Source: Treponema socranskii subsp. socranskii VPI DR56BR1116 = ATCC 35536
GTDB lineage: Bacteria; Spirochaetota; Spirochaetia; Treponematales; Treponemataceae
Direction of reading: 5' to 3'
NCBI RefSeq assembly: GCF_000468115.1
Contig: NZ_AVQI01000072.1
Location: 1-64,000, forward strand
Length of the DNA: 64,000 bases
Of this stretch, positions 36,123 through 45,464 are shown piece after piece. Position 1 is the first letter of the stretch; each line of letters begins with the position of its first letter. Below the pieces are notes generated by a model. It was given only the letters and a program-made list of their open reading frames with translations. It did not search any database and was not told where the DNA came from. Position numbers and translations under genes: made by a program.

Positions 36123-36401
36123 TTATAACTTCATCATTCTTCCCTTTCCCATTTCCTCTACGAGACGCTTAGCCGCATCTTCGTTTTCCGGCCTCACGTA
36201 CACGGACCACAGGTACGGGCTGTAATTTGGGTTGATAACTTGGCGCATATTGATCTTTGCGCCGCAGCCGCACGCGACTTCCGTCTGTACCCAGCCGGTA
36301 CCGTAGGCAATGCCGTTTTTTTTGAGCAGTTTTTTGAGCGCTTTGAATTCGCCGTAATTCCGACTTTCGTAGATTTCAACTTTTTTTCCGAATAAAAGCA
36401 T
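36123..36401 (-). CDS. Small cytoplasmic protein, function unknown (DUF2007-like)
   Basis: 92 residues with a beta-alpha opening (VEIYESRNYGEFKALKKLLKKNGI) and a close V-x-V-R-x-E-x-x-x-x-A-x-R-L-V ending, similar to small DUF2007-type proteins. A CGCG segment near residue 44 might bind metal. It lies just downstream of mfd on the same strand, with a 50-base gap, but no known partner suggests its job. Confidence 0.5.
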   Translation of the reverse strand: MLLFGKKVEIYESRNYGEFKALKKLLKKNGIAYGTGWVQTEVACGCGAKINMRQVINPNYSPYLWSVYVRPENEDAAKRLVEEMGKGRMMKL

Positions 36402-36451
36402 GTCTACCTCGCTTCCTCATTATATCATGTTCCGAGCCGATACTGCAAAGG

Positions 36452-39400
36452 TTATGCAAGTTTTTCGAGGCGCTCTCTGATAAATTCGCTTTTTTCTTTG
36501 AGGCCGATTTTTCCGAGTTTTAAAAACAGCATATTCGGTTTTGCCGCGTCGAGCCATACGCTGCCCGAACTTTCTTTTATCAGCTGCAATACGCGATCGA
36601 CAGAAATGTCGGACACTTTTGCAAATTCGATTTCGACGACGCCCTTCGATTCTTTGAGCGCGCTCACCGAAAGCTTTTTGCACAGAATGCGTATTTCGGC
36701 GAGTGACAAGAGGCTCGCAACTTCATCGGGTACGGGACCGAAGCGGTCTTCGATTTCGTTCATCACCGCGATCAATTCGTCGTCCGTCTGCACCGACGCG
36801 ATCTTTTTGTAGATTTCCATTTTCGTCTCCGCCGAGCGCACGTAGGCGTCGGGGATAAAACCCGTATATTCGAGTTCCATGAGCACTTCGCTCTGCGCTT
36901 TGTAATTTTCAGAGGCGGTAAGGCGTTCAACCGCTTCGTTCAGCAATTTCAAATACAATTCGAATCCGACGGCATACACGTCTCCCGACTGGTCGCGGCC
37001 GAGCAGGTTTCCCGCCCCGCGGATTTCCATATCTTTCATTGCGATTTTAAAACCGCTTCCGAGTTCGGTAAAATCGCTGATGACTTGCAGACGCTTCATC
37101 GCAACTTCGGAAAGAGACGTATTTTCGGGATATAAAAGATAGGCGTACGCTTTCCGGTCGCTCCGCCCGACACGCCCGCGGAGCTGGTAAAGCTGCGATA
37201 CGCCGTACATATCGGCCCGGTCGATGATGATCGTATTGACGTTCGGTATGTCGATGCCGTTTTCGATGATCGTCGTCGAAACGAGTACGTGAAATCCGCC
37301 GAGTTTAAAACGGCGGAAGATGTCTTCAAGTTCGGCGCTCATCATTTGTCCGTGCGCGACGTCGACGAGCATTTCGGGGACGAGCCGTTCGATTTTACGC
37401 CGTACTTCAAAAAGGGAGTCGACTCGGTTATGCAAAAAAAACACTTGCCCTCCCCGTTCCGTTTCCCGCCTGATCGCAGTCGCTACGCGTTCGTCGCTGT
37501 ACGGCTCGATCGCCGTTTCGATCATCTGCCGGTTTTGCGGAGGCGTCGCGAGCAAGCTCATATCGCGGATTTTCAGCAAACTCATGTGGAGCGTGCGCGG
37601 GATGGGCGTTGCCGAAAGCGCAAGGCAGTCGATATTCGCTTTCATCTCTTTGAGTTTTTCTTTATCTTTTACGCCGAAGCGCTGCTCTTCGTCTATTATC
37701 ATGAGGCCGAGATTTTTAAAGACGACATCCTTTTGAATGACACGGTGCGTGCCGATAAGAATGTCGATATCGCCCGATGCGAGGAGAGTCAAAGTCTTTT
37801 TTTGTTCCGCGTGCGGCACAAAGCGCGAGAGGACTGCGATTTTGACGGGGAAATTCGCAAAGCGTTCGACGCAGGTTTCGTAATGCTGTTCGGCGAGGAT
37901 CGTCGTCGGCGCCAAAAAAACGACTTGCTTTCCGCCCATTACCGCTTTGAACGCGGCGCGCATCGCGATTTCGGTTTTACCGTAGCCGACGTCTCCGCAA
38001 ATGAGGCGGTCCATCGGAACGGGCTTTTCCATATCGCGTTTGACGTCTTCGGTGACAATCGCCTGATCTTTCGTATCTTCATAGGGAAAGGCCGCTTCGA
38101 ACGAAGTCTGCCATTCGGTATCTTTCGGAAACGGAAATCCCCTCGACGCTTTTCTCCTCGAATAGAGGTCGATGAGCTTTTTTGCCAAATCTTCGACGGC
38201 TTTCTGTACTTTGCGCTTTCGGTTTTCCCAGCTTTTGCTGCCGATTTTATCGAGCTTCGGAGCATCTCCTTCGCTTCCGATATAGCGCTGTACCATGTTC
38301 ACTTGTTCGATCGGAACGAAGGCGACCTCTTTGTCCGCGTATTCGAGCTTTATATAGTCCCGCTCGTTGCCGCCGGCTTTTACGCGCTCGATGCCGCAAA
38401 AGATGCCTATGCCGTACTGTACGTGCACGACATAGTCGCCGGGGGTGAGTTCGACAAAAGTGTCGATTGCGGCGCTTTTCGCTTTTTTCAGCGATTTCGG
38501 CACTGCCCGCCTTCTGCCGAATATTTCGTTTTCCTGTATGACGATGAGCTTCAAGTCGGGGATCGAAAAACCTTCGGATATCGCTTCGGGAAAAACCGCG
38601 AGCGCACAGCGTTTTTCGATCGGAGCGGAAGAGCGCTCGAGCGTGCGGTGTTCATGCGTACGCTCTTCGTGCGGTTTTGCATCGCGTTCATGTATTTTCG
38701 CATTGCGTCCGTTTAAAGCGATTTCGTTTCCGCGCTCTTCGGTAAAATCCGAAAGCAGTTGGGCTATGCGCCGCTCCTGATTTTCGCCGTCCGCAAAGAC
38801 TGCGATCTTCCAGCCGGCATCCTGCAGCTTTCCGATTTCTTCTTTCAAAAACGGAATATTGCCGAAAAAGCTCCGCGATACTTCGCACGGAAAAGCGATA
38901 TCGGACGGAGATTCGTCAGTTGAAGGTGTATCCGCACGGGAAGCCGTATGAAAAAGTATACTTCTTGAGACGATTTTTAGGTTTTTTTGAAAATCTGAGA
39001 GTATTTGCTCGGGCGGAAAGGCAGGAAACGAAAGACGCGCTTTCCGGTACATGCCGCCGTATTCCCGAACGATCGTTTCTTCGGCGTTTACGAGACGATC
39101 GTAATCGAAGAAAAAAACGGTCGTCCGCTCGCCTATATAGTCCGAAATCGTATAGCGCTTTTTCCACAACACGGGATATAAAAGCTCTTCCCCTTCGCAC
39201 GATTTTGCCGTTTCAAGCTCGGAAAGCATATTCGATAACGCGGCTTTCGCTTCTTTCGTAAACGGAAGGTGTGCGCGACAACTTTTTCGCAAAGGCGGCT
39301 CTCCGTCTTTCGGTGCGCCTGCATCGGAGAACTCATCTTCGTCGGAAGACGGTATCTCGCCGGCACTCGTGTTATCCGCCGTATCGGAGTGTCTGTCCAC

Positions 39401-40315
39401 ATTGCAAAACGGCGTCTCCCCGTTTTGTGATGCCGCATCCGACAGCCTCATTTCGTCTTCGGCGCTCACTGCCGTCGCTTCGTAGGCTTCGATCGCATTT
39501 TTCAAATCGGTCAAAAGCGCATCGTCCCAAATCACTTCGCGCATCGGGGAAATAAAAACGCTTTCGAGGGAGCCGGTCGTCGTTTGCGTATCCGTGTCGA
39601 AAGTTTTAATCTGTGCGACGGTATCGAAGTCGAAAATGATGCGGCACGGAGCGGTGCTTTGCGGAACGAATACGTCGAGCACTTCGCCTCTCAAACTGAA
39701 CTCTCCCTGCACGTAGACGCGCGGCGCTCTCGTATAGCCGAGAGATGAAAGCCTTTCCGCCGTTTTTACCGTATCGACGTGAGCGCCGCGCGAAATCGAA
39801 AACGAGCGGCGCTTTACCGATTCGGGAGGCGGAAGCGGCGAAAGAAAAACGCGCTCGCTCACGATAAAGATTCTCGGCTTTTGAGAAAAGCCTTCCCTCC
39901 CCGCTCCGGCAAGTTTTGCGAGAGCCGCCGCGCGCTCTCCGAATACGGCCGCTCCCCGCGATACCGGACGATAGGGTATCATACCCCACCATGGTATATC
40001 GATTATCTCCGCTTCGGGAAAAATCGAAGTCAAATCGGTACGGATATCGATCGCTTCGTTTTCTCCAGGCGTGACGATGACGATGTCGGATGAACGCGAA
40101 TCGAAGGATACTCCTCCCGATACGCTTTTTTTAAACGCTAAAGATTGTATGCGTTCACAGTATTCGGCTGTAAAATAAGCTGAAAGAGAGCCGTGAAGTC
40201 CTCTGACCGAAAAAGGAAAACGGCACGAAGCATCCGTCAAACGGAAAACGGCATCGCGCATGGGAGGCCATGAGTGTATTGCTTCTTTGATAGAATTTGT
40301 CGATAATGTATACAT
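36452..40315 (-). CDS. mfd: Transcription-repair coupling factor Mfd
   Basis: Removes stalled RNA polymerase from damaged DNA and recruits UvrA. The UvrB-like N-terminal module, RNA polymerase interaction domain (GDYVVHVQYGIGIFCG), Walker A GDVGYGKTE, DEEQ box and C-terminal domain are all visible. At 1287 residues it is longer than the usual ~1150 because of low-complexity stretches between the N-terminal domains. One contains imperfect repeats of the form S-D-A-x-x-x-x-GE-x-P; another is rich in H, E and R. TATAAT lies about 14 bases before the ATG at 40315, with no clear ribosome-binding site. Confidence 0.94.
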   Translation of the reverse strand: MYTLSTNSIKEAIHSWPPMRDAVFRLTDASCRFPFSVRGLHGSLSAYFTAEYCERIQSLAFKKSVSGGVSFDSRSSDIVIVTPGENEAIDIRTDLTSIFPEAEIIDIPWWGMIPYRPVSRGAAVFGERAAALAKLAGAGREGFSQKPRIFIVSERVFLSPLPPPESVKRRSFSISRGAHVDTVKTAERLSSLGYTRAPRVYVQGEFSLRGEVLDVFVPQSTAPCRIIFDFDTVAQIKTFDTDTQTTTGSLESVFISPMREVIWDDALLTDLKNAIEAYEATAVSAEDEMRLSDAASQNGETPFCNVDRHSDTADNTSAGEIPSSDEDEFSDAGAPKDGEPPLRKSCRAHLPFTKEAKAALSNMLSELETAKSCEGEELLYPVLWKKRYTISDYIGERTTVFFFDYDRLVNAEETIVREYGGMYRKARLSFPAFPPEQILSDFQKNLKIVSRSILFHTASRADTPSTDESPSDIAFPCEVSRSFFGNIPFLKEEIGKLQDAGWKIAVFADGENQERRIAQLLSDFTEERGNEIALNGRNAKIHERDAKPHEERTHEHRTLERSSAPIEKRCALAVFPEAISEGFSIPDLKLIVIQENEIFGRRRAVPKSLKKAKSAAIDTFVELTPGDYVVHVQYGIGIFCGIERVKAGGNERDYIKLEYADKEVAFVPIEQVNMVQRYIGSEGDAPKLDKIGSKSWENRKRKVQKAVEDLAKKLIDLYSRRKASRGFPFPKDTEWQTSFEAAFPYEDTKDQAIVTEDVKRDMEKPVPMDRLICGDVGYGKTEIAMRAAFKAVMGGKQVVFLAPTTILAEQHYETCVERFANFPVKIAVLSRFVPHAEQKKTLTLLASGDIDILIGTHRVIQKDVVFKNLGLMIIDEEQRFGVKDKEKLKEMKANIDCLALSATPIPRTLHMSLLKIRDMSLLATPPQNRQMIETAIEPYSDERVATAIRRETERGGQVFFLHNRVDSLFEVRRKIERLVPEMLVDVAHGQMMSAELEDIFRRFKLGGFHVLVSTTIIENGIDIPNVNTIIIDRADMYGVSQLYQLRGRVGRSDRKAYAYLLYPENTSLSEVAMKRLQVISDFTELGSGFKIAMKDMEIRGAGNLLGRDQSGDVYAVGFELYLKLLNEAVERLTASENYKAQSEVLMELEYTGFIPDAYVRSAETKMEIYKKIASVQTDDELIAVMNEIEDRFGPVPDEVASLLSLAEIRILCKKLSVSALKESKGVVEIEFAKVSDISVDRVLQLIKESSGSVWLDAAKPNMLFLKLGKIGLKEKSEFIRERLEKLA

Positions 40316-40373
40316 ACGGTTTGTCCGATATTATAAGAAAGGTCTATTACCCTTATACCTTTGGGAGACGTAA

Positions 40374-41336
40374 TTGAAACGTACTGTTTTTTTGATTATA
40401 TCGTGTTTAGCCTTCTTTGGACAGTCGACATCCGCGCAAAGCCGCGTACAAAACGCAGCGGTTTCGATAAAGTTTTATGATAAAACTATGTATTATCCCG
40501 ATGCTGCGGATTCGAATCCCGTGTTTATTCACATAACGGTGCGCAATACGGGGACGGATACGCTTCGTTTTAAGCTCGCCGACGACAGAATGTTTTCGAT
40601 CGATTTCAATGCGTACACGATCAAAAACGAACGCCTTTCGCAAACCGAAACGCTTATTCGAAAACGCACGACAAATCAAACTGTGTATTTCCGGGAAATC
40701 GCGCTTGAAGCGGGCGAAGAATATTCGTTCGTCGAAAACTTAAAAGAATATCTTACCGTTGCAAATCCGTCGGTCTACTATGTCGATCTCGCGTTTTACC
40801 CCGAGCTTTACCGTTTTCGAGACGAGCGCATCGTATCGAACAGACTCACGCTTGAAGTGCGCCCTTCTCCGTCGGCCGCATCGTCTTCGGCGATTCCCGT
40901 CGAAGCTGGAACCGTGCGTATCCTGCAGCCGGAAGCGATTCCGCCGGATCAAGTCGTAGAACGGACTATCGTCGCGCGGCAAAAATCGCTGTGGGATCAG
41001 TATTTTTTGTATATGGACGTCGAAGCGATGCTCGAACGTACACCTGTGCAAAAGCGGCGCTACCGAGCGGCTTCGGCCGATGAACGCGAGCGGATGATCG
41101 ACGCGTATAAATCGGATTTGATGCAGTCGCGGATCGACGGCGATATCGTTGCCGTACCCGAGCGCTTTCAAATCGAAAAGACGGTGTATTCGCAGACGGA
41201 AGGAAGCGTGCTCGTCATCGAATGGTTTAACAACCGCACGTATTACGAAAAGAAAAGCTATACGTACCGTCTCCGCCGGAGGGAAGGCGTTTGGCAAATC
41301 TACGATTACACGGTCGTAAATCTGGGGACGGAATGA
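40374..41336 (+). CDS. Exported protein of unknown function (320 aa)
   Basis: The TTG start follows GGGAG at 40364-40368. The first 22 residues form a signal peptide (KR, then a hydrophobic stretch, then STSAQS). The mature part has beta-rich repeats in its first half, a Ser/Ala-rich linker near 163-175, and a charged helix-rich second half. No family was recognised. It is divergent from mfd and is translationally coupled to the next gene. Confidence 0.65.
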   Translation: MKRTVFLIISCLAFFGQSTSAQSRVQNAAVSIKFYDKTMYYPDAADSNPVFIHITVRNTGTDTLRFKLADDRMFSIDFNAYTIKNERLSQTETLIRKRTTNQTVYFREIALEAGEEYSFVENLKEYLTVANPSVYYVDLAFYPELYRFRDERIVSNRLTLEVRPSPSAASSSAIPVEAGTVRILQPEAIPPDQVVERTIVARQKSLWDQYFLYMDVEAMLERTPVQKRRYRAASADERERMIDAYKSDLMQSRIDGDIVAVPERFQIEKTVYSQTEGSVLVIEWFNNRTYYEKKSYTYRLRRREGVWQIYDYTVVNLGTE

Positions 41337-42043
41337 AAGCGATCATCATCTGCGACGACGAAGACGTTATCGCGAAAGTCGATGCTGTTCTCGCATCCTT
41401 GTCATACGATACGATCATCTATCGCTGGCTTTTAAAAGCGCTCGACAATATCGAAGAGATTCGGCCGGATATCGTCGTCGTGAGCGCTTCCGATTATCCC
41501 CGCCATTGGAAAACATTGACGCAGTTTATTAAAAGCGGCATCGGAGGAACAATCCCCGACGTCATCCTCTATGTACCCGAATCGTTTTCGGATGCGGAAA
41601 AGAAAAAAGCTCGACAACTCGGCATCAAAGGCATATTTTCATCGTCGGATAAAAGCGGCATCTCGCTCTTTCGCTCGATCGTCACTTCTCCGACAGGAGA
41701 ACCCGCTCCTTCACTTGAAGAAGCCGAAACGGATGTGCCGGACGCGGAAGCGGCTTCGATATCGGAAACGGAAACTGTATCGCCGGAAGGACTTTCGGAC
41801 GACAAAATCGGAACGGCTGTTTTTACTCACCCGAAGACGGGAGCTTTCGTTACCGGAAGTATACGGCGCCTCTCTGACGGAAATGCGGAGTTTACAGCCG
41901 ACATCCCTTCTCTAACCCAAGGAATTTCTCCCGGAGACAGGATCGAAGAGCTTTCACTTCGTACGGGCGGTGTGCCGACGTATTGTACGGCTTCCGTCGT
42001 GAACGTCGGAAACGAAATTATTATACGACCGGACAGAGCATGA
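41333..42043 (+). CDS. Pseudo-receiver protein with C-terminal beta domain (PilZ-like)
   Basis: 236 residues. The N-terminal ~120 fold like a response-regulator receiver (AIIICDDED at residues 3-11), but the phospho-acceptor position is Ala52 in VVVSASDYP instead of Asp, so it cannot be phosphorylated in the normal way. An acidic linker (about 122-152) leads into a small beta domain that resembles PilZ by pattern only. The ATG overlaps the stop of the preceding gene. It is probably an adaptor or scaffold in a signalling or motility context (inference). Confidence 0.6.
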   Translation: MKAIIICDDEDVIAKVDAVLASLSYDTIIYRWLLKALDNIEEIRPDIVVVSASDYPRHWKTLTQFIKSGIGGTIPDVILYVPESFSDAEKKKARQLGIKGIFSSSDKSGISLFRSIVTSPTGEPAPSLEEAETDVPDAEAASISETETVSPEGLSDDKIGTAVFTHPKTGAFVTGSIRRLSDGNAEFTADIPSLTQGISPGDRIEELSLRTGGVPTYCTASVVNVGNEIIIRPDRA

Positions 42044-42441
42044 CAGCAAAACGGAAAGCAAAATTTTTTTGCGAAAACTGCGGCGCCGAAGTTCCTGCAG
42101 ACGCGCGCGTGTGCAAAAACTGCGGCCGCTTTTTTTCTTCCGTACGCTGCCCTTCCTGCGGTGCTACCGGAAGCGCTTCGAGATTTGCAAAAGGCTGCCC
42201 TGTCTGCGGCTACGCGATGGATTCGGGTACGTTCAATATAGAGGCGTATTCGGAAGAAGAAAAAGAAGAAGTCCACCGTCGTCTTTCCGACGCCGAACAG
42301 AAAAAAATAAAAAGCGCCTTTGCCTCATACGAAAGAAAACGCGCAAGAGGAGCAGGCAGCGCGCTTCCGCTTTGGGTGTACGCCGTAACGCTCGCAGTCC
42401 TTTTGGGAGTCATCGCGGCCGTCGTAAAGCTCGTGCGGTGA
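42040..42441 (+). CDS. Double zinc-ribbon tail-anchored membrane protein
   Basis: 133 residues: four CxxC pairs near residues 11-14, 25-28, 36-39 and 49-52 form two zinc ribbons, a charged helical linker follows, and a single membrane span (about 108-130) ends the protein. Function is not recognised. Starts with ATGA overlap with the pseudo-receiver gene, so the three genes 40374-42441 form one coupled set. Confidence 0.7.
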   Translation: MTAKRKAKFFCENCGAEVPADARVCKNCGRFFSSVRCPSCGATGSASRFAKGCPVCGYAMDSGTFNIEAYSEEEKEEVHRRLSDAEQKKIKSAFASYERKRARGAGSALPLWVYAVTLAVLLGVIAAVVKLVR

Positions 42442-42457
42442 GAGATGATACCGCTTT

Positions 42458-43075
42458 CTAATAATAAAATACGCTAAACTTCCGCCGCAATATATTTTTT
42501 AATTTTTTTTCACGGGCATAATTATTCCAACTGTCGGATCCGCATATACAATAATCAACGCAGATACACTCCGTATTGCGATCATAATTATTAAATTTAA
42601 TAATATAATTCTTTGAACGGTAATTATTTCGCGCAAATACAGTATACGGTAAAAAGCTTTTTATATCATTACGTGCGTCAACCATGGAAAGAAAATCATC
42701 TGCCGTATTGTTAACGGTACATACGATATTCAGTATATAAATTTTACTTTCATCATATTGTTTACAAAGTTTTATGAGTTCGTCAAAAAATATGTTTTCG
42801 GAATTCGTTAACATTATTTTTTTCTCATAGTTATTGAATATTCTGTATTTCGTTTTACAATGTGCCGCTTCTATAAATATTGAGAGATTCGCGTCCGTTT
42901 TTAAATTTAAGCCGAACATTCTACGGGTGCGAAATTTATAAAATATCAATTTTTCATTTTCGTAATCCGCGCGGATCGTTTTACGATAAGGTATTATGCC
43001 GCAATTTTGCATACCTAAAAAGAGTATGCATAAAAAAGCACACGAACCGATTACATAAAAAATCTTTTTTCGCAT
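42458..43075 (-). CDS. AT-rich orphan exported protein
   Basis: 205 residues if started at ATG 43075; a TTG at 43111 would overlap the upstream gene and add 12 residues that look unlike a signal peptide. Residues 1-25 are a hydrophobic export signal that ends in LGMQNC, a possible loose spirochaetal lipobox. The rest is rich in N, Y, K and I with AT-ending codons, unlike both neighbours. No family recognised; it looks acquired. Confidence 0.5.
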   Translation of the reverse strand: MRKKIFYVIGSCAFLCILFLGMQNCGIIPYRKTIRADYENEKLIFYKFRTRRMFGLNLKTDANLSIFIEAAHCKTKYRIFNNYEKKIMLTNSENIFFDELIKLCKQYDESKIYILNIVCTVNNTADDFLSMVDARNDIKSFLPYTVFARNNYRSKNYIIKFNNYDRNTECICVDYCICGSDSWNNYAREKKLKNILRRKFSVFYY

Positions 43076-43107
43076 TTCGGCATCCGAAGCCGCTCGGCGG
43101 TTTTCTC

Positions 43108-43590
43108 TCAATACGTAAACGTGCTGTAAATCGCTTTAAACGTATCCGCGTAGCGGTCGAAATCTTCGGGAGTCGAAGAAAAAGTCAATACGTACGCTTC
43201 GGTTCCGCTGATCGACACGAACTGCATCTGCTGCAAAGCGATTCCGTTGAGCTCGCCTGAAAATATCTGATAATCGGCACCTTCTTCGATGAGTTTAAAA
43301 TTCGCGTAAAGCTTTTTCAGCACTTCCCTTCCCGCTTTTAAATATGCTTTTACCGAATATTTTGACGGAAGTTTTTCTACGGTCAAATTGCCGTTTTCCT
43401 GAAACGTATCGTTTTCTTCAAGCGGCGAATACAGGATAAACACGGTCGCGGAATCCGTCCGCTGTGCGAGCCAAAGCGAAGGAATCGTTATGGAATAGTT
43501 GTCTATCTTTATCTGCATACCGTCGTCGCCGAACGCAGATGCTACAAACGCCAAAAACAAAACCGCCGCCAAAGCCGTCGCTTTTTTCAT
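43108..43590 (-). CDS. Exported DcrB/PsbP-like protein
   Basis: 160 residues with a clear signal peptide (KK, hydrophobic core, cleavage after SAFG at about 21). The mature domain is a single alpha-beta unit with the strand order and a final S-T-P-E-D-F segment seen in DcrB/PsbP-like small exported proteins; this call is by pattern. Codon use is like the housekeeping genes. Confidence 0.55.
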   Translation of the reverse strand: MKKATALAAVLFLAFVASAFGDDGMQIKIDNYSITIPSLWLAQRTDSATVFILYSPLEENDTFQENGNLTVEKLPSKYSVKAYLKAGREVLKKLYANFKLIEEGADYQIFSGELNGIALQQMQFVSISGTEAYVLTFSSTPEDFDRYADTFKAIYSTFTY

Positions 43591-43719
43591 ACGAACCTCG
43601 CTGTTATTTTTTCAAAAATTTACGCTCATCATCTTACTCTTCGCGTGCCGGTTATGTCAATCGATATGAAATTGATTCTGCGAATGCGCGCTTTTACGAT
43701 AGCAAAAATAATTGCCCTA

Positions 43720-43728
43720 TGCTATAAT
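43720..43728 (+). promoter_or_regulatory. Extended -10 promoter of the P83/100 gene
   Basis: TGC-TATAAT (TATAAT at 43723-43728) is a perfect -10 with the TGn extension. There is no good -35. Transcription should start near 43735, leaving a leader of roughly 85 bases. Confidence 0.55.
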
Positions 43729-43766
43729 TACGCCGATATGATATATAACTCGGAGGCTTAAAAAAA

Positions 43767-43826
43767 TTGAAACAAATTTTTAAAAGCATCCGACCGCATC
43801 ATTTTCGGATGAATACCGATGGATAA
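43767..43826 (+). CDS. Possible 19-codon leader ORF before the P83/100 gene
   Basis: GGAGG (43752-43756) is the only Shine-Dalgarno near the P83/100 gene and lies 10 bases before a TTG at 43767. From there 19 codons are open, and the TAA (43824-43826) overlaps the ATG region of the main gene (ATG 43819). A stem CATCCGA (43787-43793) / TCGGATG (43805-43811) lies inside. Translation of the main gene may thus be coupled to this short ORF. It is a prediction from spacing only. Confidence 0.4.
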   Translation: MKQIFKSIRPHHFRMNTDG

Positions 43827-45390
43827 TCGCTTTGTTTTTAAAATCGCTCTGGCTTTTGCATGTACCGCGTTTTTCGTATCGGCGCTTGCGGCGCAGGTAA
43901 ACGAACCCGAACTGAAGAGCGTTTCCGGTACTATCGAATTTATCAACTACGTCGGGCCGCACGCACGGATCGATTCGCTTTCGGCGATCAAAGCGATCGG
44001 CTCTTCGTCCGGCCGCGTCATCGCCCGTTCGCGCGATGCGTATATGACGACGGGTGACAGCGGAAAATACTATGTTATCCACGCCGTCGACTCGAAGGAA
44101 AAAGGCAAGCTCGATGCCGATATCTTTTTTATCGGAAAAAATGCGACGGTCGATCACATCGTCAATCTTCGCCGCATCATTTCGGCATATCTTTCGGCGG
44201 CATACAATTATTCCGAACGGGACGCCGATACGCTTGCGGTTTTTATAACGGTGTACAACGCGGTCTACCGTTCGAATATCGATTATTTCAAATCGCGCTA
44301 TAAAAATATCGTCACGAAAAATCTTACCGAAAAGATTTGCGGTCTTTCGGTTCGATACGACGAATGGCCCGGCCGCAGTCAAATCGTCATTCCGCTGTAC
44401 GACGTAAACGGCGGCTTGAGCACGGTCGACACGTCGGCGATCAGCGACAAAAAAGTCGTCGAATCGATGCAAGAGGATGACGACAGAAATATCGAAAGCC
44501 GCAAGCAGATGGTCGACATCAAAGAGCGAGAAGCCGACAAAGCGAGCGAGCAGGCGCAGAGTGCGCAAAAACGCGCGACCGAGGAGCAAAAAAAGCTCGA
44601 CGAAGAAAAAAAGAAAAACGAAGCGGCACAGCGAGAAGCGGAAAAAGCGCGGGAAAAAGCGGAGCAAAATCCGAACGACAAAAAAGCGCAGGCCGACGCC
44701 GACAAAAAAGAACAGGCGGCGGACGAACAGCAAAAGAAAACCGACGAACAGGCTGAGCGTACAAAGCAGGCAAAAGACGAAGCTTCCGAAGCACAGGCTC
44801 GAGCCGATAAAAAAGAAACCGAAGCGCAGCAGGAGCGCAAGGAAATCGCAAAGGATCAGCAGGAAGTTATCGAGCGCGATGCTGCAAACGCGAGAGCGGG
44901 TGCCGTCTACGGTATGCAGCTGACCGACGAACGCGAACTTCTTTCGGGTTTGGTTAAAGTCAATTCGCAGACGGGCGAAGTCATTCATGCTTCCCCCGTC
45001 ACGTTTATCCGCGATAGAACCTATTATCCGGCAAGCGGCGGCTTTATCGCGATCGCCGGCAAAAATGCCGGAAACGGTACGGTAAAGCTCGTTATCCTCG
45101 ATTCGGTCAATATGGAAATTACAAAGGAAAGCGATGAAACCGTTTCCGAAAATTCCGTACTTGCCCGGGACGGAAAGGATTACTACTGTATTATCCGCGA
45201 CGGAAACGATTGGGTGCTCGCAAAGTACGACGAAACGCTGAAATTGCTTTTGAAATCGAAGGTGCCGCTCATGGAGAGTTCGCCCGTTTCCGTTTCCGAC
45301 AGTGCGATCGTCGTGACGGGAACGAACGGCAGAATCAAACTGCTTGCAAAAAGCGATTTGACGGAAATACCGAATCCCGTAAAAAAATAA
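43819..45390 (+). CDS. P83/100-family antigen
   Basis: The 523-residue protein starts with a signal peptide (to about residue 26, ALAAQ), followed by an alpha-beta N-terminal domain, a long E/K/A/Q coiled coil (about 225-345), and a C-terminal beta-rich domain with repeated strand patterns. This is the architecture of the spirochaetal P83/100 antigens of Borrelia and Treponema. The exact role is not known; it is thought to be cell-envelope associated. An in-frame stop nine bases before the ATG fixes the start, which lacks its own ribosome-binding site. Confidence 0.88.
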   Translation: MDNRFVFKIALAFACTAFFVSALAAQVNEPELKSVSGTIEFINYVGPHARIDSLSAIKAIGSSSGRVIARSRDAYMTTGDSGKYYVIHAVDSKEKGKLDADIFFIGKNATVDHIVNLRRIISAYLSAAYNYSERDADTLAVFITVYNAVYRSNIDYFKSRYKNIVTKNLTEKICGLSVRYDEWPGRSQIVIPLYDVNGGLSTVDTSAISDKKVVESMQEDDDRNIESRKQMVDIKEREADKASEQAQSAQKRATEEQKKLDEEKKKNEAAQREAEKAREKAEQNPNDKKAQADADKKEQAADEQQKKTDEQAERTKQAKDEASEAQARADKKETEAQQERKEIAKDQQEVIERDAANARAGAVYGMQLTDERELLSGLVKVNSQTGEVIHASPVTFIRDRTYYPASGGFIAIAGKNAGNGTVKLVILDSVNMEITKESDETVSENSVLARDGKDYYCIIRDGNDWVLAKYDETLKLLLKSKVPLMESSPVSVSDSAIVVTGTNGRIKLLAKSDLTEIPNPVKK

Positions 45391-45464
45391 CGCCGGATCG
45401 TGACGAGTCGATTTCGAGTTTTGCAAAGAAATTCGGAATCGGCTTAAAATGCTTCGGTTTTCGT

